From: Phycisphaerae bacterium | GTDB taxonomy: Bacteria > Planctomycetota > Phycisphaerae > Sedimentisphaerales > Anaerobacaceae | Length of the DNA stretch: 6,886 nucleotides | Assembly (NCBI GenBank): GCA_030602845.1 | Contig: JAUVYZ010000112.1 | Span: 1 to 6,886, forward strand | Direction of reading: 5' to 3' | Made by a program: the position numbers and the translations under genes | In this document: positions 1-5,173 of the stretch, one piece after another | Numbering within the stretch: the stretch's first letter is position 1 | Layout of the letters: every line of letters begins with the position of its first letter | The notes under the pieces: generated by a model | What the model saw: only the letters and a program-made list of their open reading frames with translations | Databases searched by the model: none | What the model was told of the DNA's origin: nothing

Positions 1-576
1 AGCGCGGACACGTTTAAGCGCCTCTCTGTAAAACTTGTCGGCGCGGGTCTGAAAATCAACAAGAAAACAAAGCTTTTTGGCCGTGGCTTTCCTACCGCTG
101 CTGCCGATACTTTGGCAGCCGGGCACATCCACCGCGAGGGGCTTGGCAACATACACATGACAGCCGGCATCCACCGCCGCGGCGGCCTGCTCAGGGTGAA
201 AATACGGCGGGCTCTCAATCGCCACCGCATCCACCTTATCCAGGAGTTTGCGATAACCTGACAGGCCGGTATAACGGCGGGCATTGTCCACACCAACTTT
301 GCCGCCGCAGCCATCGACCCTGTCCTGGAAGTAGTCCGCCGCGGCCACGACATTGAATCCGCCGTGTTGCTTAAACAGTTCTGCTATCCAGGTCCCCCGG
401 CCACCGCAGCCGACTATCCCCAAATCGACTTTTGAGTTGGCATCATAGCCGCGAACAAGCGCCGGCTTAATCACCGTAAACGACAGTGCAGTCGCGCCGG
501 CGCCGGCAATGAATCGACGACGAGTAAGTCTCTTTCGGTTTTTACCTGTGATTGTAGTTTTTTCACATTCAGCCAT
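1..576 (-). CDS. Gfo/Idh/MocA family oxidoreductase, Tat-exported (N-terminal part, cut by window edge)
   Basis: This reading frame is open to the left edge, so only the first 192 residues are seen; family members usually have about 350-450. It is an NAD(P)-dependent sugar or glycoside dehydrogenase of the Gfo/Idh/MocA family. Residues 15-40 form a Tat signal: a twin-arginine run RRRFIAGAGA at 19-28, then a hydrophobic stretch. The Rossmann nucleotide-binding motif GIVGCGGRG is at 53-61. The family's usual EKP motif appears as VAKPLAVD at 143-150, keeping the Lys and Pro but with Ala in place of Glu. The ATG at 574-576 is chosen because a strong AAGGAGGA ribosome site lies 7 nt upstream and the signal peptide starts there. 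It follows the DUF1080 gene by 56 nt on the same strand, probably in one operon. Inference: a periplasmic dehydrogenase that oxidises a sugar at C3 for the DUF1080 partner. The exact substrate cannot be read from the sequence. Confidence 0.9.
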   Translation of the reverse strand, partial: MAECEKTTITGKNRKRLTRRRFIAGAGATALSFTVIKPALVRGYDANSKVDLGIVGCGGRGTWIAELFKQHGGFNVVAAADYFQDRVDGCGGKVGVDNARRYTGLSGYRKLLDKVDAVAIESPPYFHPEQAAAAVDAGCHVYVAKPLAVDVPGCQSIGSSGRKATAKKLCFLVDFQTRADKFYREALKRVRA

Positions 577-583
577 CTTGTAG

Positions 584-591
584 TCCTCCTT
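584..591 (-). promoter_or_regulatory. Strong ribosome binding site of the Gfo/Idh/MocA gene
   Basis: On the minus strand AAGGAGGA lies 7 nt before the ATG at 576. It is a near-perfect anti-16S match and the strongest in the window. It settles the start of the oxidoreductase and of its Tat signal. Confidence 0.85.
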
Positions 592-599
592 ATTTCAGG

Positions 600-633
600 G
601 CTCCCATTGTGCAATCCCGCGCAGGATGGGAGC
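600..633 (-). repeat. Intergenic stem-loop between the DUF1080 and oxidoreductase genes
   Basis: An inverted repeat has arms GCTCCCAT (600-607) and ATGGGAGC (626-633). The stem continues inward with TGTGC (608-612) against GCGCA (619-623), with one wobble pair and a two-base bulge at 624-625. The loop is 6 nt. One arm touches the DUF1080 stop codon (633-635), and the hairpin ends 8 nt before the next gene's ribosome site. No run of T follows on the minus strand, so a simple intrinsic terminator is unlikely. An RNA processing, stability or attenuation element inside the operon mRNA is more plausible. Confidence 0.65.
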
Positions 634-1280
634 TATTTTAGTTCTGTGATTTTAATGTTGCGGTAGTCAATCCGCTGCCCATGGTCCTGCAGGCCGATAT
701 ATCCTTTCGGTCGTTTCAGACCCAGATGCGTGGCCAGCTTATCCTTGTGCTCGTTTACGTCGGTGTCCACTATGACTGTGCCGTTCACAGTAATCTGCAC
801 CCTCGGCCTGTTACAAACGATAATCATTTTCTGCCATTCGTTTGCCTTTTTCGTGGCCCGCTTCGATGGGGCTTGAACATTGTAAATGCTGCCGGTGTAT
901 TGACTCGGCCTCAACTTCGCCCATTTCTCCGCGTAATCATCGAGTATCTGGATTTCCATCCCCTCATACGCAGGATTGCCCTCGTGTGGCGACCGCACAA
1001 AAACACCGCTGTTGCCTCCCGGCGGCACACGAAACTCCAGCTCCAGTTTGAAATTGTCGTACTCCTTCTTCGTGGACAGCCAGCCTCCGTGACCGCCCGC
1101 AGTGTATAGAATTCCGTCTTCTAATTTCCAGCTTCCTTCTTGCCCGCCTATCTGCTGCCAGTCGGTCAAGCCATTGGCCAGCAGGTCCTGTTTTGGACCT
1201 AATCCTAACTCAGCACAGGAGCCAACAAACGCAACTATCGCCGCCAACAAAACCACCAATACCGCTTTCTTTTGATACAT
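633..1280 (-). CDS. DUF1080 / 3-keto-disaccharide hydrolase family lipoprotein
   Basis: A 215-residue protein with a lipoprotein signal peptide: Lys at 4-5, a hydrophobic core at 6-19 and a lipobox VGSC ending at Cys22. Residues 33-215 are a single DUF1080 domain (concanavalin-like beta sandwich, PF06439). Typical landmarks are LANGLTDWQ near 34-42, GGWLSTKKEYDNF at 65-77, PPGGNSGVFVRSP at 86-98, GMEIQILDD at 107-115, TGSIYN at 129-134 and GYIGLQDHG at 193-201. Family members studied elsewhere cleave 3-keto-glycosides made by Gfo/Idh/MocA dehydrogenases; the gene downstream is such a dehydrogenase. The frame is open 47 codons further upstream, but that stretch would bury the signal peptide and overlaps the predicted promoter. 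The ATG at 1280 has an AGGAGA ribosome site 6 nt away, so it is preferred. The family call is firm; the substrate and catalytic role here are inferred. Confidence 0.92.
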   Translation of the reverse strand: MYQKKAVLVVLLAAIVAFVGSCAELGLGPKQDLLANGLTDWQQIGGQEGSWKLEDGILYTAGGHGGWLSTKKEYDNFKLELEFRVPPGGNSGVFVRSPHEGNPAYEGMEIQILDDYAEKWAKLRPSQYTGSIYNVQAPSKRATKKANEWQKMIIVCNRPRVQITVNGTVIVDTDVNEHKDKLATHLGLKRPKGYIGLQDHGQRIDYRNIKITELK

Positions 1281-1286
1281 CTTATT

Positions 1287-1292
1287 TCTCCT
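1287..1292 (-). promoter_or_regulatory. Ribosome binding site deciding the DUF1080 start
   Basis: AGGAGA on the minus strand is separated by 6 nt from the ATG at 1280. It supports the short form beginning with the lipoprotein signal, rather than the 262-residue open frame starting at 1421. Confidence 0.75.
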
Positions 1293-1373
1293 AAAAATAA
1301 TATAAAACCAATTCCTGTTATTATGTAACTTAGGGGGCCGCCCTCGACCTTTGAATAACGCAGTCGGCGTACA

Positions 1374-1402
1374 AGAATACTCGCAACCGGCGACGGAGTC
1401 AA
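1374..1402 (-). promoter_or_regulatory. Predicted sigma70-type promoter of the DUF1080 unit
   Basis: On the minus strand TTGACT (1397-1402, five of six consensus bases) is followed after exactly 17 nt by TATTCT (1374-1379, four of six). Transcription would start near 1367 and give a leader of about 87 nt before the DUF1080 ATG. It lies in the 186-nt gap after plsC, so the glycan genes can be transcribed separately from the upstream operon. This is read by eye. Confidence 0.5.
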
Positions 1403-1421
1403 GCGTAATTTCGCCCCGCAC

Positions 1422-1435
1422 ATCGAGAATCGAGC
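1422..1435. repeat. Two-copy heptad repeat ATCGAGA/ATCGAGC
   Basis: Two adjacent 7-nt units (1422-1428 and 1429-1435) differ only at the last base. They lie 5 nt before the larger AATARTC heptad array and share its period. With only two copies this could be chance; the adjacency is what makes it worth noting. Confidence 0.4.
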
Positions 1436-1440
1436 AACGA

Positions 1441-1475
1441 AATAATCAATAGTCAATAATGAATAGTCAATAGTT
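1441..1475. repeat. Heptad tandem array, unit AATARTC, five units
   Basis: Five consecutive 7-nt units: AATAATC (1441-1447), AATAGTC (1448-1454), AATAATG (1455-1461), AATAGTC (1462-1468) and AATAGTT (1469-1475). The last units overlap the 3' end of plsC and supply its final two codons and stop. The array is A+T-rich relative to the genes around it. Confidence 0.85.
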
Positions 1476-2120
1476 GTAGGGTTTTTTGCCGTGCTTTATC
1501 CGGCTTTCCGTCTGCATCCGGCGCAGGGTATCGGTCAAGAGCTCTGCGAGCTGCCTGTCGCTCATATTCGCGACCTCGCCGGCCGGTATGGCTTTGCCGT
1601 AACAGACTTCAATCCGGCCGGGCGAAAATATCTTCTTGTGCCTCGGCCAACATTCAAAGGCGCCGTCAATCAATACCGGCACAACCGCCGCCTCTCCCCG
1701 CCTGCACAGAAGGCCAAAGCCAGGCTTAAAGGGCTCAATTTTCCCGTCAATCGTACGCGTGCCTTCTGGAAAAACACAAACCCCTCTGCCTTCTTTGAGT
1801 TTGCCGATGACCTTCCTCATCGCAGACAAATCCGCCTTGCCCTGCTTGACCGGTATAGTATTGACCGAAGAAATCAGCCGGCCGAAAAACCTGTTTTTCC
1901 AGAGCGAATCACGGGCAAGAAAATACAAAGGCCTTTTCAAAGGTATTCCGCAAAATATCGGGTCAAGATAGCTCTGGTGGTTACCGACCAGAACAAAAGC
2001 GCCTTTATCGGGAACATTTTCCCTCCCATAAACCTGAATCCGAAAAAATAACCTGCAAAAAACTTTGCAGCACCAGCGTGCAAACCGGAACCATCTCATT
2101 TTTGGTTTTTTTTCAGGCAT
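1467..2120 (-). CDS. plsC: 1-acyl-sn-glycerol-3-phosphate acyltransferase (PlsC/LPLAT family)
   Basis: A 217-residue membrane-associated acyltransferase. It is expected to move an acyl chain onto lysophosphatidic acid to give phosphatidic acid, the second acylation of phospholipid synthesis. The family motifs are in order: catalytic HX4D as NHQSYLD at 47-53, TIPVKQGK at 88-95, FPEGTR at 117-122 and VVPVLIDG at 146-153. The basic, aromatic N-terminus (9-30) fits membrane association. Two starts are possible. The ATG at 2120 has GGAAG upstream and overlaps cmk by 25 nt. The ATG at 2099 (residue 8) has little ribosome site but forms a classic ATGA overlap with the cmk stop. Neighbouring cmk and plsC genes are common in bacteria, often with ispH and rpsA, which are absent here. 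The last two residues and the stop come from a heptad repeat. Acyl donor and exact lipid specificity are not visible. Confidence 0.9.
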   Translation of the reverse strand: MPEKKPKMRWFRFARWCCKVFCRLFFRIQVYGRENVPDKGAFVLVGNHQSYLDPIFCGIPLKRPLYFLARDSLWKNRFFGRLISSVNTIPVKQGKADLSAMRKVIGKLKEGRGVCVFPEGTRTIDGKIEPFKPGFGLLCRRGEAAVVPVLIDGAFECWPRHKKIFSPGRIEVCYGKAIPAGEVANMSDRQLAELLTDTLRRMQTESRIKHGKKPYNY

Positions 2121-2812
2121 TTTTCTTCCACGCAGCGCAAAACCTTTTCTACAACCTCTTCTATACCCAAATCGGTGGTATCGATAACAACAGCATCATC
2201 AGCCGGCCTTAACGGCCCCACTGCTCTGTCCTCGTCGCTTCTGTCCCTTTCTTCTATGGCCTTTTGTATTTGCTCAAGACTTTCACCCAGCCCATCCGAT
2301 GGGCGGGGTTCACCGCCGCCTTTGGCCCGCAGCTCAACCAGTCTTCTTCTTGCCCTCTCGCCGGCATCAGCGGTCAGATAAAATTTTACGTTGGCATCGG
2401 CAAACGCCACCGTGCCCTGGTCTCTTCCCTCGATAACGATTTTTTCCTCTCCCGCCGCAAACTGCCTCTGCATCCGGACCAGCTTCTCCCGCAGCTTTGC
2501 CGCCGAAGCGATATGCCGGGCCTTGGCGGTAACTTCCGGCCCGCGTATCCGCTCGGTAACATCAACCCCATCGATGCGAACCGCCATTTTGCCTTCTTTG
2601 ACCGCAAATTGAAATTCGCTTGTTTCCAGAACGCCGAGCAGCTTCTCCTCATCGCCCATATCGACGCCGGCCTCAATCGCAGCTAACGTTACAGCCCGAT
2701 ACATCGCACCGGTATCGAGGAAACTCGCCCCCAGCCGTTCAGCTAACAGTCGCGCCACCGTGCTCTTACCGCTGGCCGCAGGACCATCAATTGTAATAAC
2801 CAGATTCGCCAT
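2096..2812 (-). CDS. cmk: Cytidylate kinase
   Basis: A 238-residue cytosolic kinase that phosphorylates CMP and dCMP with ATP to the diphosphates, in pyrimidine nucleotide salvage. The P-loop GPAASGKST is at 10-18, followed by DTGAMYRAVT at 33-42. The NMP-binding part includes TERIRGPEV at 86-94. EGRDQGTVAF at 128-137 corresponds to the family's GRD(I/Q)GT signature. The lid is Arg-rich near 152-163 (ERARRRLVELRA). The C-terminal block runs RDRSDEDRAVGPLRPADDA at 189-207, then VIDTT at 209-213. Length is normal for the family. The ATG follows the upstream stop after a single base (TGA-G-ATG), and the nearest purine-rich stretch is a poorly placed GGAAA, so translation is probably coupled to the upstream gene. 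It overlaps plsC downstream. No damage is seen. Confidence 0.97.
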   Translation of the reverse strand: MANLVITIDGPAASGKSTVARLLAERLGASFLDTGAMYRAVTLAAIEAGVDMGDEEKLLGVLETSEFQFAVKEGKMAVRIDGVDVTERIRGPEVTAKARHIASAAKLREKLVRMQRQFAAGEEKIVIEGRDQGTVAFADANVKFYLTADAGERARRRLVELRAKGGGEPRPSDGLGESLEQIQKAIEERDRSDEDRAVGPLRPADDAVVIDTTDLGIEEVVEKVLRCVEEKCLKKNQK

Positions 2813-2813
2813 C

Positions 2814-3245
2814 TCATTGAGGTTTCCATTCGGCGTTCTCTTTATACTCCATTAACTCCACAACCGCACCGTCTTCAGTTTTATAAAAACCAACGACAGC
2901 AAATCCAACGTCGAAAGGCTCTATAAGCACCTCCATACCCTTACTGGCTTCTGCCAGATCGGGAACCGAAAAGGCTATGTGCGGCTGGGTGCGGACAGGA
3001 CCCTCAACAGGTGAGTCCAGCTCAAATCTTAGCCACTCGATTCTGAATGGGTGTTCGTTAGGATTGGTTACCCATACACGCGTCGCTGCAACAAAATCTT
3101 CGCCCTGATGCTTCTGAGCCGTAACCAGACCAACATGGTCAAATTTCAGCATACTATTTCTCCCAATTTCCCGGTTCGACTGATTTATACTACAAGCTGC
3201 AAACACTACGACACCGCATACTAATATAAATATAAGTCTATTCAT
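2814..3245 (-). CDS. VOC-fold (glyoxalase-like) protein with an optional lipoprotein leader
   Basis: A 143-residue product from the ATG at 3245. Residues 33-136 look like one vicinal-oxygen-chelate domain: FDHVGLV at 35-41, PHIAFSVPDL at 88-97 and a C-terminal VVELMEY at 128-134. His37, His89 and Glu130 sit where metal ligands lie in this fold. Residues 1-18 form a lipoprotein-like signal, with a hydrophobic core and VFAAC ending at Cys18, which would export the protein. A second in-frame ATG at 3152 (Met32) has its own GGGAGA ribosome site 6 nt away and would give a 112-residue cytosolic form of typical single-VOC length. The long start has GGAAAGG 7 nt upstream, inside the phosphatase gene. 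The gene lies 3 nt after the phosphatase and 1 nt before cmk. VOC proteins include lyases, isomerases and dioxygenases; the reaction here is unknown. Confidence 0.75.
   Translation of the reverse strand: MNRLIFILVCGVVVFAACSINQSNREIGRNSMLKFDHVGLVTAQKHQGEDFVAATRVWVTNPNEHPFRIEWLRFELDSPVEGPVRTQPHIAFSVPDLAEASKGMEVLIEPFDVGFAVVGFYKTEDGAVVELMEYKENAEWKPQ
3159..3164 (-). promoter_or_regulatory. Internal ribosome site that could give a short VOC form
   Basis: GGGAGA on the minus strand lies 6 nt before the in-frame ATG at 3152 within the VOC gene. It is as good as the site of the longer start (GGAAAGG at 3253-3259). Either the annotated start is wrong or two forms are made, one carrying the lipoprotein leader and one not. 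Confidence 0.5.
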
Positions 3246-3248
3246 TTC

Positions 3249-4583
3249 TCAACCTTTCCAGACACCGTTCTGCTTTTTGATTTTTTCAGCTTTGACAACA
3301 ATAATACTCGTATCATCACACTGACTGGCAAGTCCCACAAACCGCCTTCTGTACCCGAGTATATTTTTAACCATCTGCTCTGCCGAGCCTGCGGTAAATT
3401 TCTTTGCGGTTTTCAGCAAATTTTCCCTGCCCCAGAACCGGCCATCGAAGTTGGCTGCGTCAACCAGCCCGTCGCTGTAAAACAGCAAACAATCACCGTC
3501 CGCAAGCGCCATCGTTTCAATCTCGTATTCCGCCTGCGGCTCGACTCCAAGCACAAGTCCGCCTTTTTCCAGTTCCGTAATTTGCCCTTCTCTTATCAGC
3601 ACCGTCGGCTCGTGCCCGCAATTGCAATAGGTTACAGCCATATCTTTAACGTCAATGATTGCGTAAAACAGCGTAACAAACTCGCCGTCCCTGCACTCAC
3701 TGCACGCCATCTTATTTAGCTTATCGATAATCTCCCGTATAGCCTCGCTGCTGCCTTCGGTATCGGCGTAAGCCCGCACCGCACCTCTAAAACAACTCAT
3801 CATTAGTGCCGCAGGAATACCTTTGCCTATCACATCAGCAATCGCCACGACAACGCAGGTGTCACTCACCTGAAGAAAATCGTAAAGGTCACCGCCTACG
3901 TCAAAACAGGGAATATAAGCAGCTGCTATGTCCAGACCGGGTATCAGCGGCGCCTTTTCCGGAATCATTCTTCGCTGAACAATCCCTGCCAGCCGCATCT
4001 GCTCGGCGATGCGTTCGCCTTCGATTGCCTCGGCATACAGCCTGGCGTTTGTTATCGCAACAGCACACTGCGAAGCAACCGCCCTGGCAAGGCCGATATC
4101 ATCTTCATCAAAGCGTTTCGGCCTGGGACTATACAGCCGAAGCACGCCAATCGCTTTATTCCTGAATTGCATCGCAACGGTAAGCTGACTGACAAGACCC
4201 TCTTTAATAGTTGCTTCTTTATATTTGACCCTGTCATCAATCCGCATATCATCCAGGACCACCGCCTCGCCCGCAAAGGCAGCTTTAACCACCGTATCGT
4301 TTTTCGAAACCACCCCCTTGTTGCGGTACTCTTCGCTGAGACCGTACGTACTTCGCATTTTCATATCGTCGGCCTCTTCATCCAGCAGACGAATCGAGCA
4401 GGCCTTGACGCCGGTAATCTTCACCGCCGCTTCAGCTAACTTATCCAGCACCTCCTGAAGCGAAAAATCCCCCGCCACAAGCGTCGTAAGCTGATAAAGC
4501 TGCTCGCCCCGCAGCATAAGACGACCTGCGGCAATGCTGCGGGGCTCATCTCTTTCTATCTGTCTCTTTGTCTTTTTTGCCAT
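3249..4583 (-). CDS. GAF-domain PP2C serine phosphatase (RsbU/SpoIIE type)
   Basis: A 444-residue cytosolic signalling protein with no membrane segment. Residues about 35-182 form a GAF sensor domain, with GVLRLYSPRPKRFDEDD at 146-162 followed by the usual helix. A linker helix (183-205) leads into the phosphatase domain at about 212-432. Phosphatase landmarks are FDVGGDLYDF at 227-236, IADVIGKGIPAAL at 248-260, EFVTLFYAIID at 301-311, NCGHEP at 321-326, FYSDGLVDA at 368-376 and CDDTSIIVV at 422-430. Asp228, Asp232, Asp250, Asp371 and Asp424 are the expected metal-site residues, so it should be active. Relatives dephosphorylate anti-anti-sigma (STAS) proteins in partner-switching, but no STAS or anti-sigma gene is seen here. 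The frame could begin two codons earlier at a TTG; the ATG at 4583 is preferred. No ribosome site is evident. It heads the operon with the VOC, cmk and plsC genes. Confidence 0.93.
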   Translation of the reverse strand: MAKKTKRQIERDEPRSIAAGRLMLRGEQLYQLTTLVAGDFSLQEVLDKLAEAAVKITGVKACSIRLLDEEADDMKMRSTYGLSEEYRNKGVVSKNDTVVKAAFAGEAVVLDDMRIDDRVKYKEATIKEGLVSQLTVAMQFRNKAIGVLRLYSPRPKRFDEDDIGLARAVASQCAVAITNARLYAEAIEGERIAEQMRLAGIVQRRMIPEKAPLIPGLDIAAAYIPCFDVGGDLYDFLQVSDTCVVVAIADVIGKGIPAALMMSCFRGAVRAYADTEGSSEAIREIIDKLNKMACSECRDGEFVTLFYAIIDVKDMAVTYCNCGHEPTVLIREGQITELEKGGLVLGVEPQAEYEIETMALADGDCLLFYSDGLVDAANFDGRFWGRENLLKTAKKFTAGSAEQMVKNILGYRRRFVGLASQCDDTSIIVVKAEKIKKQNGVWKG

Positions 4584-4597
4584 AATCAAATTTTATA

Positions 4598-4625
4598 ACT
4601 GGTAATTGGTGAGTGGTAACTGTTT
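4598..4625. repeat. Heptad tandem array, unit ANTGGTR
   Basis: Consecutive 7-nt units ACTGGTA (4598-4604), ATTGGTG (4605-4611) and AGTGGTA (4612-4618), then a decayed ACTGTTT (4619-4625). It begins 15 nt upstream of the phosphatase ATG on the opposite side of the gap. Just beyond, AACCAAT and CACCATT (4626-4631 region to 4639) are inverted copies of the same unit. Confidence 0.75.
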
Positions 4626-4637
4626 AACCAATCACCA
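4607..4637 (-). repeat. Hairpin formed by inverted heptads in the phosphatase leader
   Basis: TGGTGA (4607-4612) pairs with TCACCA (4632-4637), and TGGT (4614-4617) pairs with ACCA (4627-4630). One mismatch separates them and the loop is 9 nt. With the promoter predicted at 4660-4688, this hairpin would lie in the 5' leader of the phosphatase operon mRNA, about 24 nt before the ATG. No T run follows. Function is unknown. Confidence 0.55.
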
Positions 4638-4659
4638 TTTCATCGTGTATCAAGTATGG

Positions 4660-4688
4660 ATTATACTCAACTTACGGCTCTTAGTGAA
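4660..4688 (-). promoter_or_regulatory. Predicted sigma70-type promoter of the GAF-PP2C/VOC/cmk/plsC operon
   Basis: On the minus strand TTCACT (4683-4688, four of six consensus bases) is followed after exactly 17 nt by a perfect TATAAT (4660-4665). Transcription would begin near 4653, giving a leader of about 70 nt before the ATG at 4583 that contains the inverted-heptad hairpin. This is read by eye. Confidence 0.5.
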
Positions 4689-4719
4689 CCTTAATCTATT
4701 TCGCCGTCATTCGCTTGCC

Positions 4720-4745
4720 CCGAAAGTTGGCCGTTGGGCTTTCGG
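4720..4745. repeat. Inverted repeat in the divergent intergenic region
   Basis: CCGAAAG (4720-4726) and CTTTCGG (4739-4745) form a perfect 7-bp stem with a 12-nt loop. It lies between the two predicted divergent promoters. Neither strand has a T run after it, so it is not a convincing terminator. An operator or part of a dispersed repeat is possible. Confidence 0.45.
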
Positions 4746-4748
4746 AGC

Positions 4749-4777
4749 TTGCATCAAAAATCGTTTTAGGTTACGAT
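4749..4777 (+). promoter_or_regulatory. Weak candidate promoter of the acylphosphatase gene
   Basis: TTGCAT (4749-4754) and TACGAT (4772-4777) are spaced by 17 nt, each with four of six consensus bases. Transcription would begin near 4784, so the CAATACG heptads would make up most of the leader. The match is modest and could be chance. Confidence 0.27.
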
Positions 4778-4793
4778 ATTATGTTGTTGGTTT

Positions 4794-4828
4794 GAATGCG
4801 CAATACGATATACGCAATACGCAATACG
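4794..4828. repeat. Heptad tandem array, unit CAATACG, next to the acylphosphatase start
   Basis: CAATACG (4801-4807), ATATACG (4808-4814), CAATACG (4815-4821) and CAATACG (4822-4828) are consecutive 7-nt units. A degenerate unit GAATGCG precedes them (4794-4800). The array ends 4 nt before the acylphosphatase ATG, in the place where a ribosome site would normally be. Confidence 0.85.
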
Positions 4829-4832
4829 AGAA

Positions 4833-5102
4833 ATGACTGGCAAACATATAATTTTTATCGGTCAAGTGCAGGGTGTCGGCTTTCGCTTCACCGCTTTTCG
4901 TATAGCCAATCGCTATAAGCTGACCGGCTTTGTCCGCAACGCACCTGAGGGCACCGTTGAGATGCTCACCCAGGGCCGTCCTGACGACATTGCCGATTGC
5001 ATCCGGGACATCCAGGATTCCTTTACCGGCTACATAAGAGAGACCAAAATCGAAGAAGTTACTTTCAACCCCCAATACACGGACTTCAAAATTACTTTTT
5101 AG
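4833..5102 (+). CDS. acyP: Acylphosphatase
   Basis: An 89-residue cytosolic enzyme of normal length for the family. It hydrolyses acyl phosphates such as acetyl phosphate or carbamoyl phosphate to the carboxylate and phosphate. Both signatures are present: GQVQGVGFR at 10-18, with catalytic Arg18 in the phosphate-binding loop, and GFVRNAPEGTVEM at 32-44, with catalytic Asn36. The single alpha/beta domain ends in YTDFKITF, typical of the last strand. The ATG at 4833 is chosen because the first signature follows directly. Only a weak GAG lies just before it, and the upstream 35 nt are heptad repeats. It is divergent from the phosphatase operon and convergent with the von Willebrand gene, so it is probably transcribed alone. 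The biological acyl phosphate is unknown, as for most bacterial members. Confidence 0.95.
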   Translation: MTGKHIIFIGQVQGVGFRFTAFRIANRYKLTGFVRNAPEGTVEMLTQGRPDDIADCIRDIQDSFTGYIRETKIEEVTFNPQYTDFKITF

Positions 5103-5173
5103 TCCAACCGGCAGCTGAACACTCCCACAAGGCCAGAAAACAAAACCAAAAGAAGAATAGCTGCCCAAAAACA

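Noticed and set aside
1281..1421. 47-codon N-terminal extension of the DUF1080 frame
   Set aside because: It would bury the lipoprotein signal, overlaps the predicted promoter and has no ribosome site, unlike the ATG at 1280.
1441..1475. CRISPR-like array at the heptad repeats
   Set aside because: The units are 7 nt with no spacers and no cas genes nearby, so these are simple tandem repeats.
1491..2051. 186-codon plus-strand open frame opposite plsC
   Set aside because: All acyltransferase motifs are on the minus strand; this frame shows no domain, signal or ribosome site.
4606..4836. 76-codon plus-strand open frame ending at the acylphosphatase start
   Set aside because: It is mostly intergenic, and its C-terminus is just the translated heptad array, a common source of false hypothetical proteins in environmental genomes.
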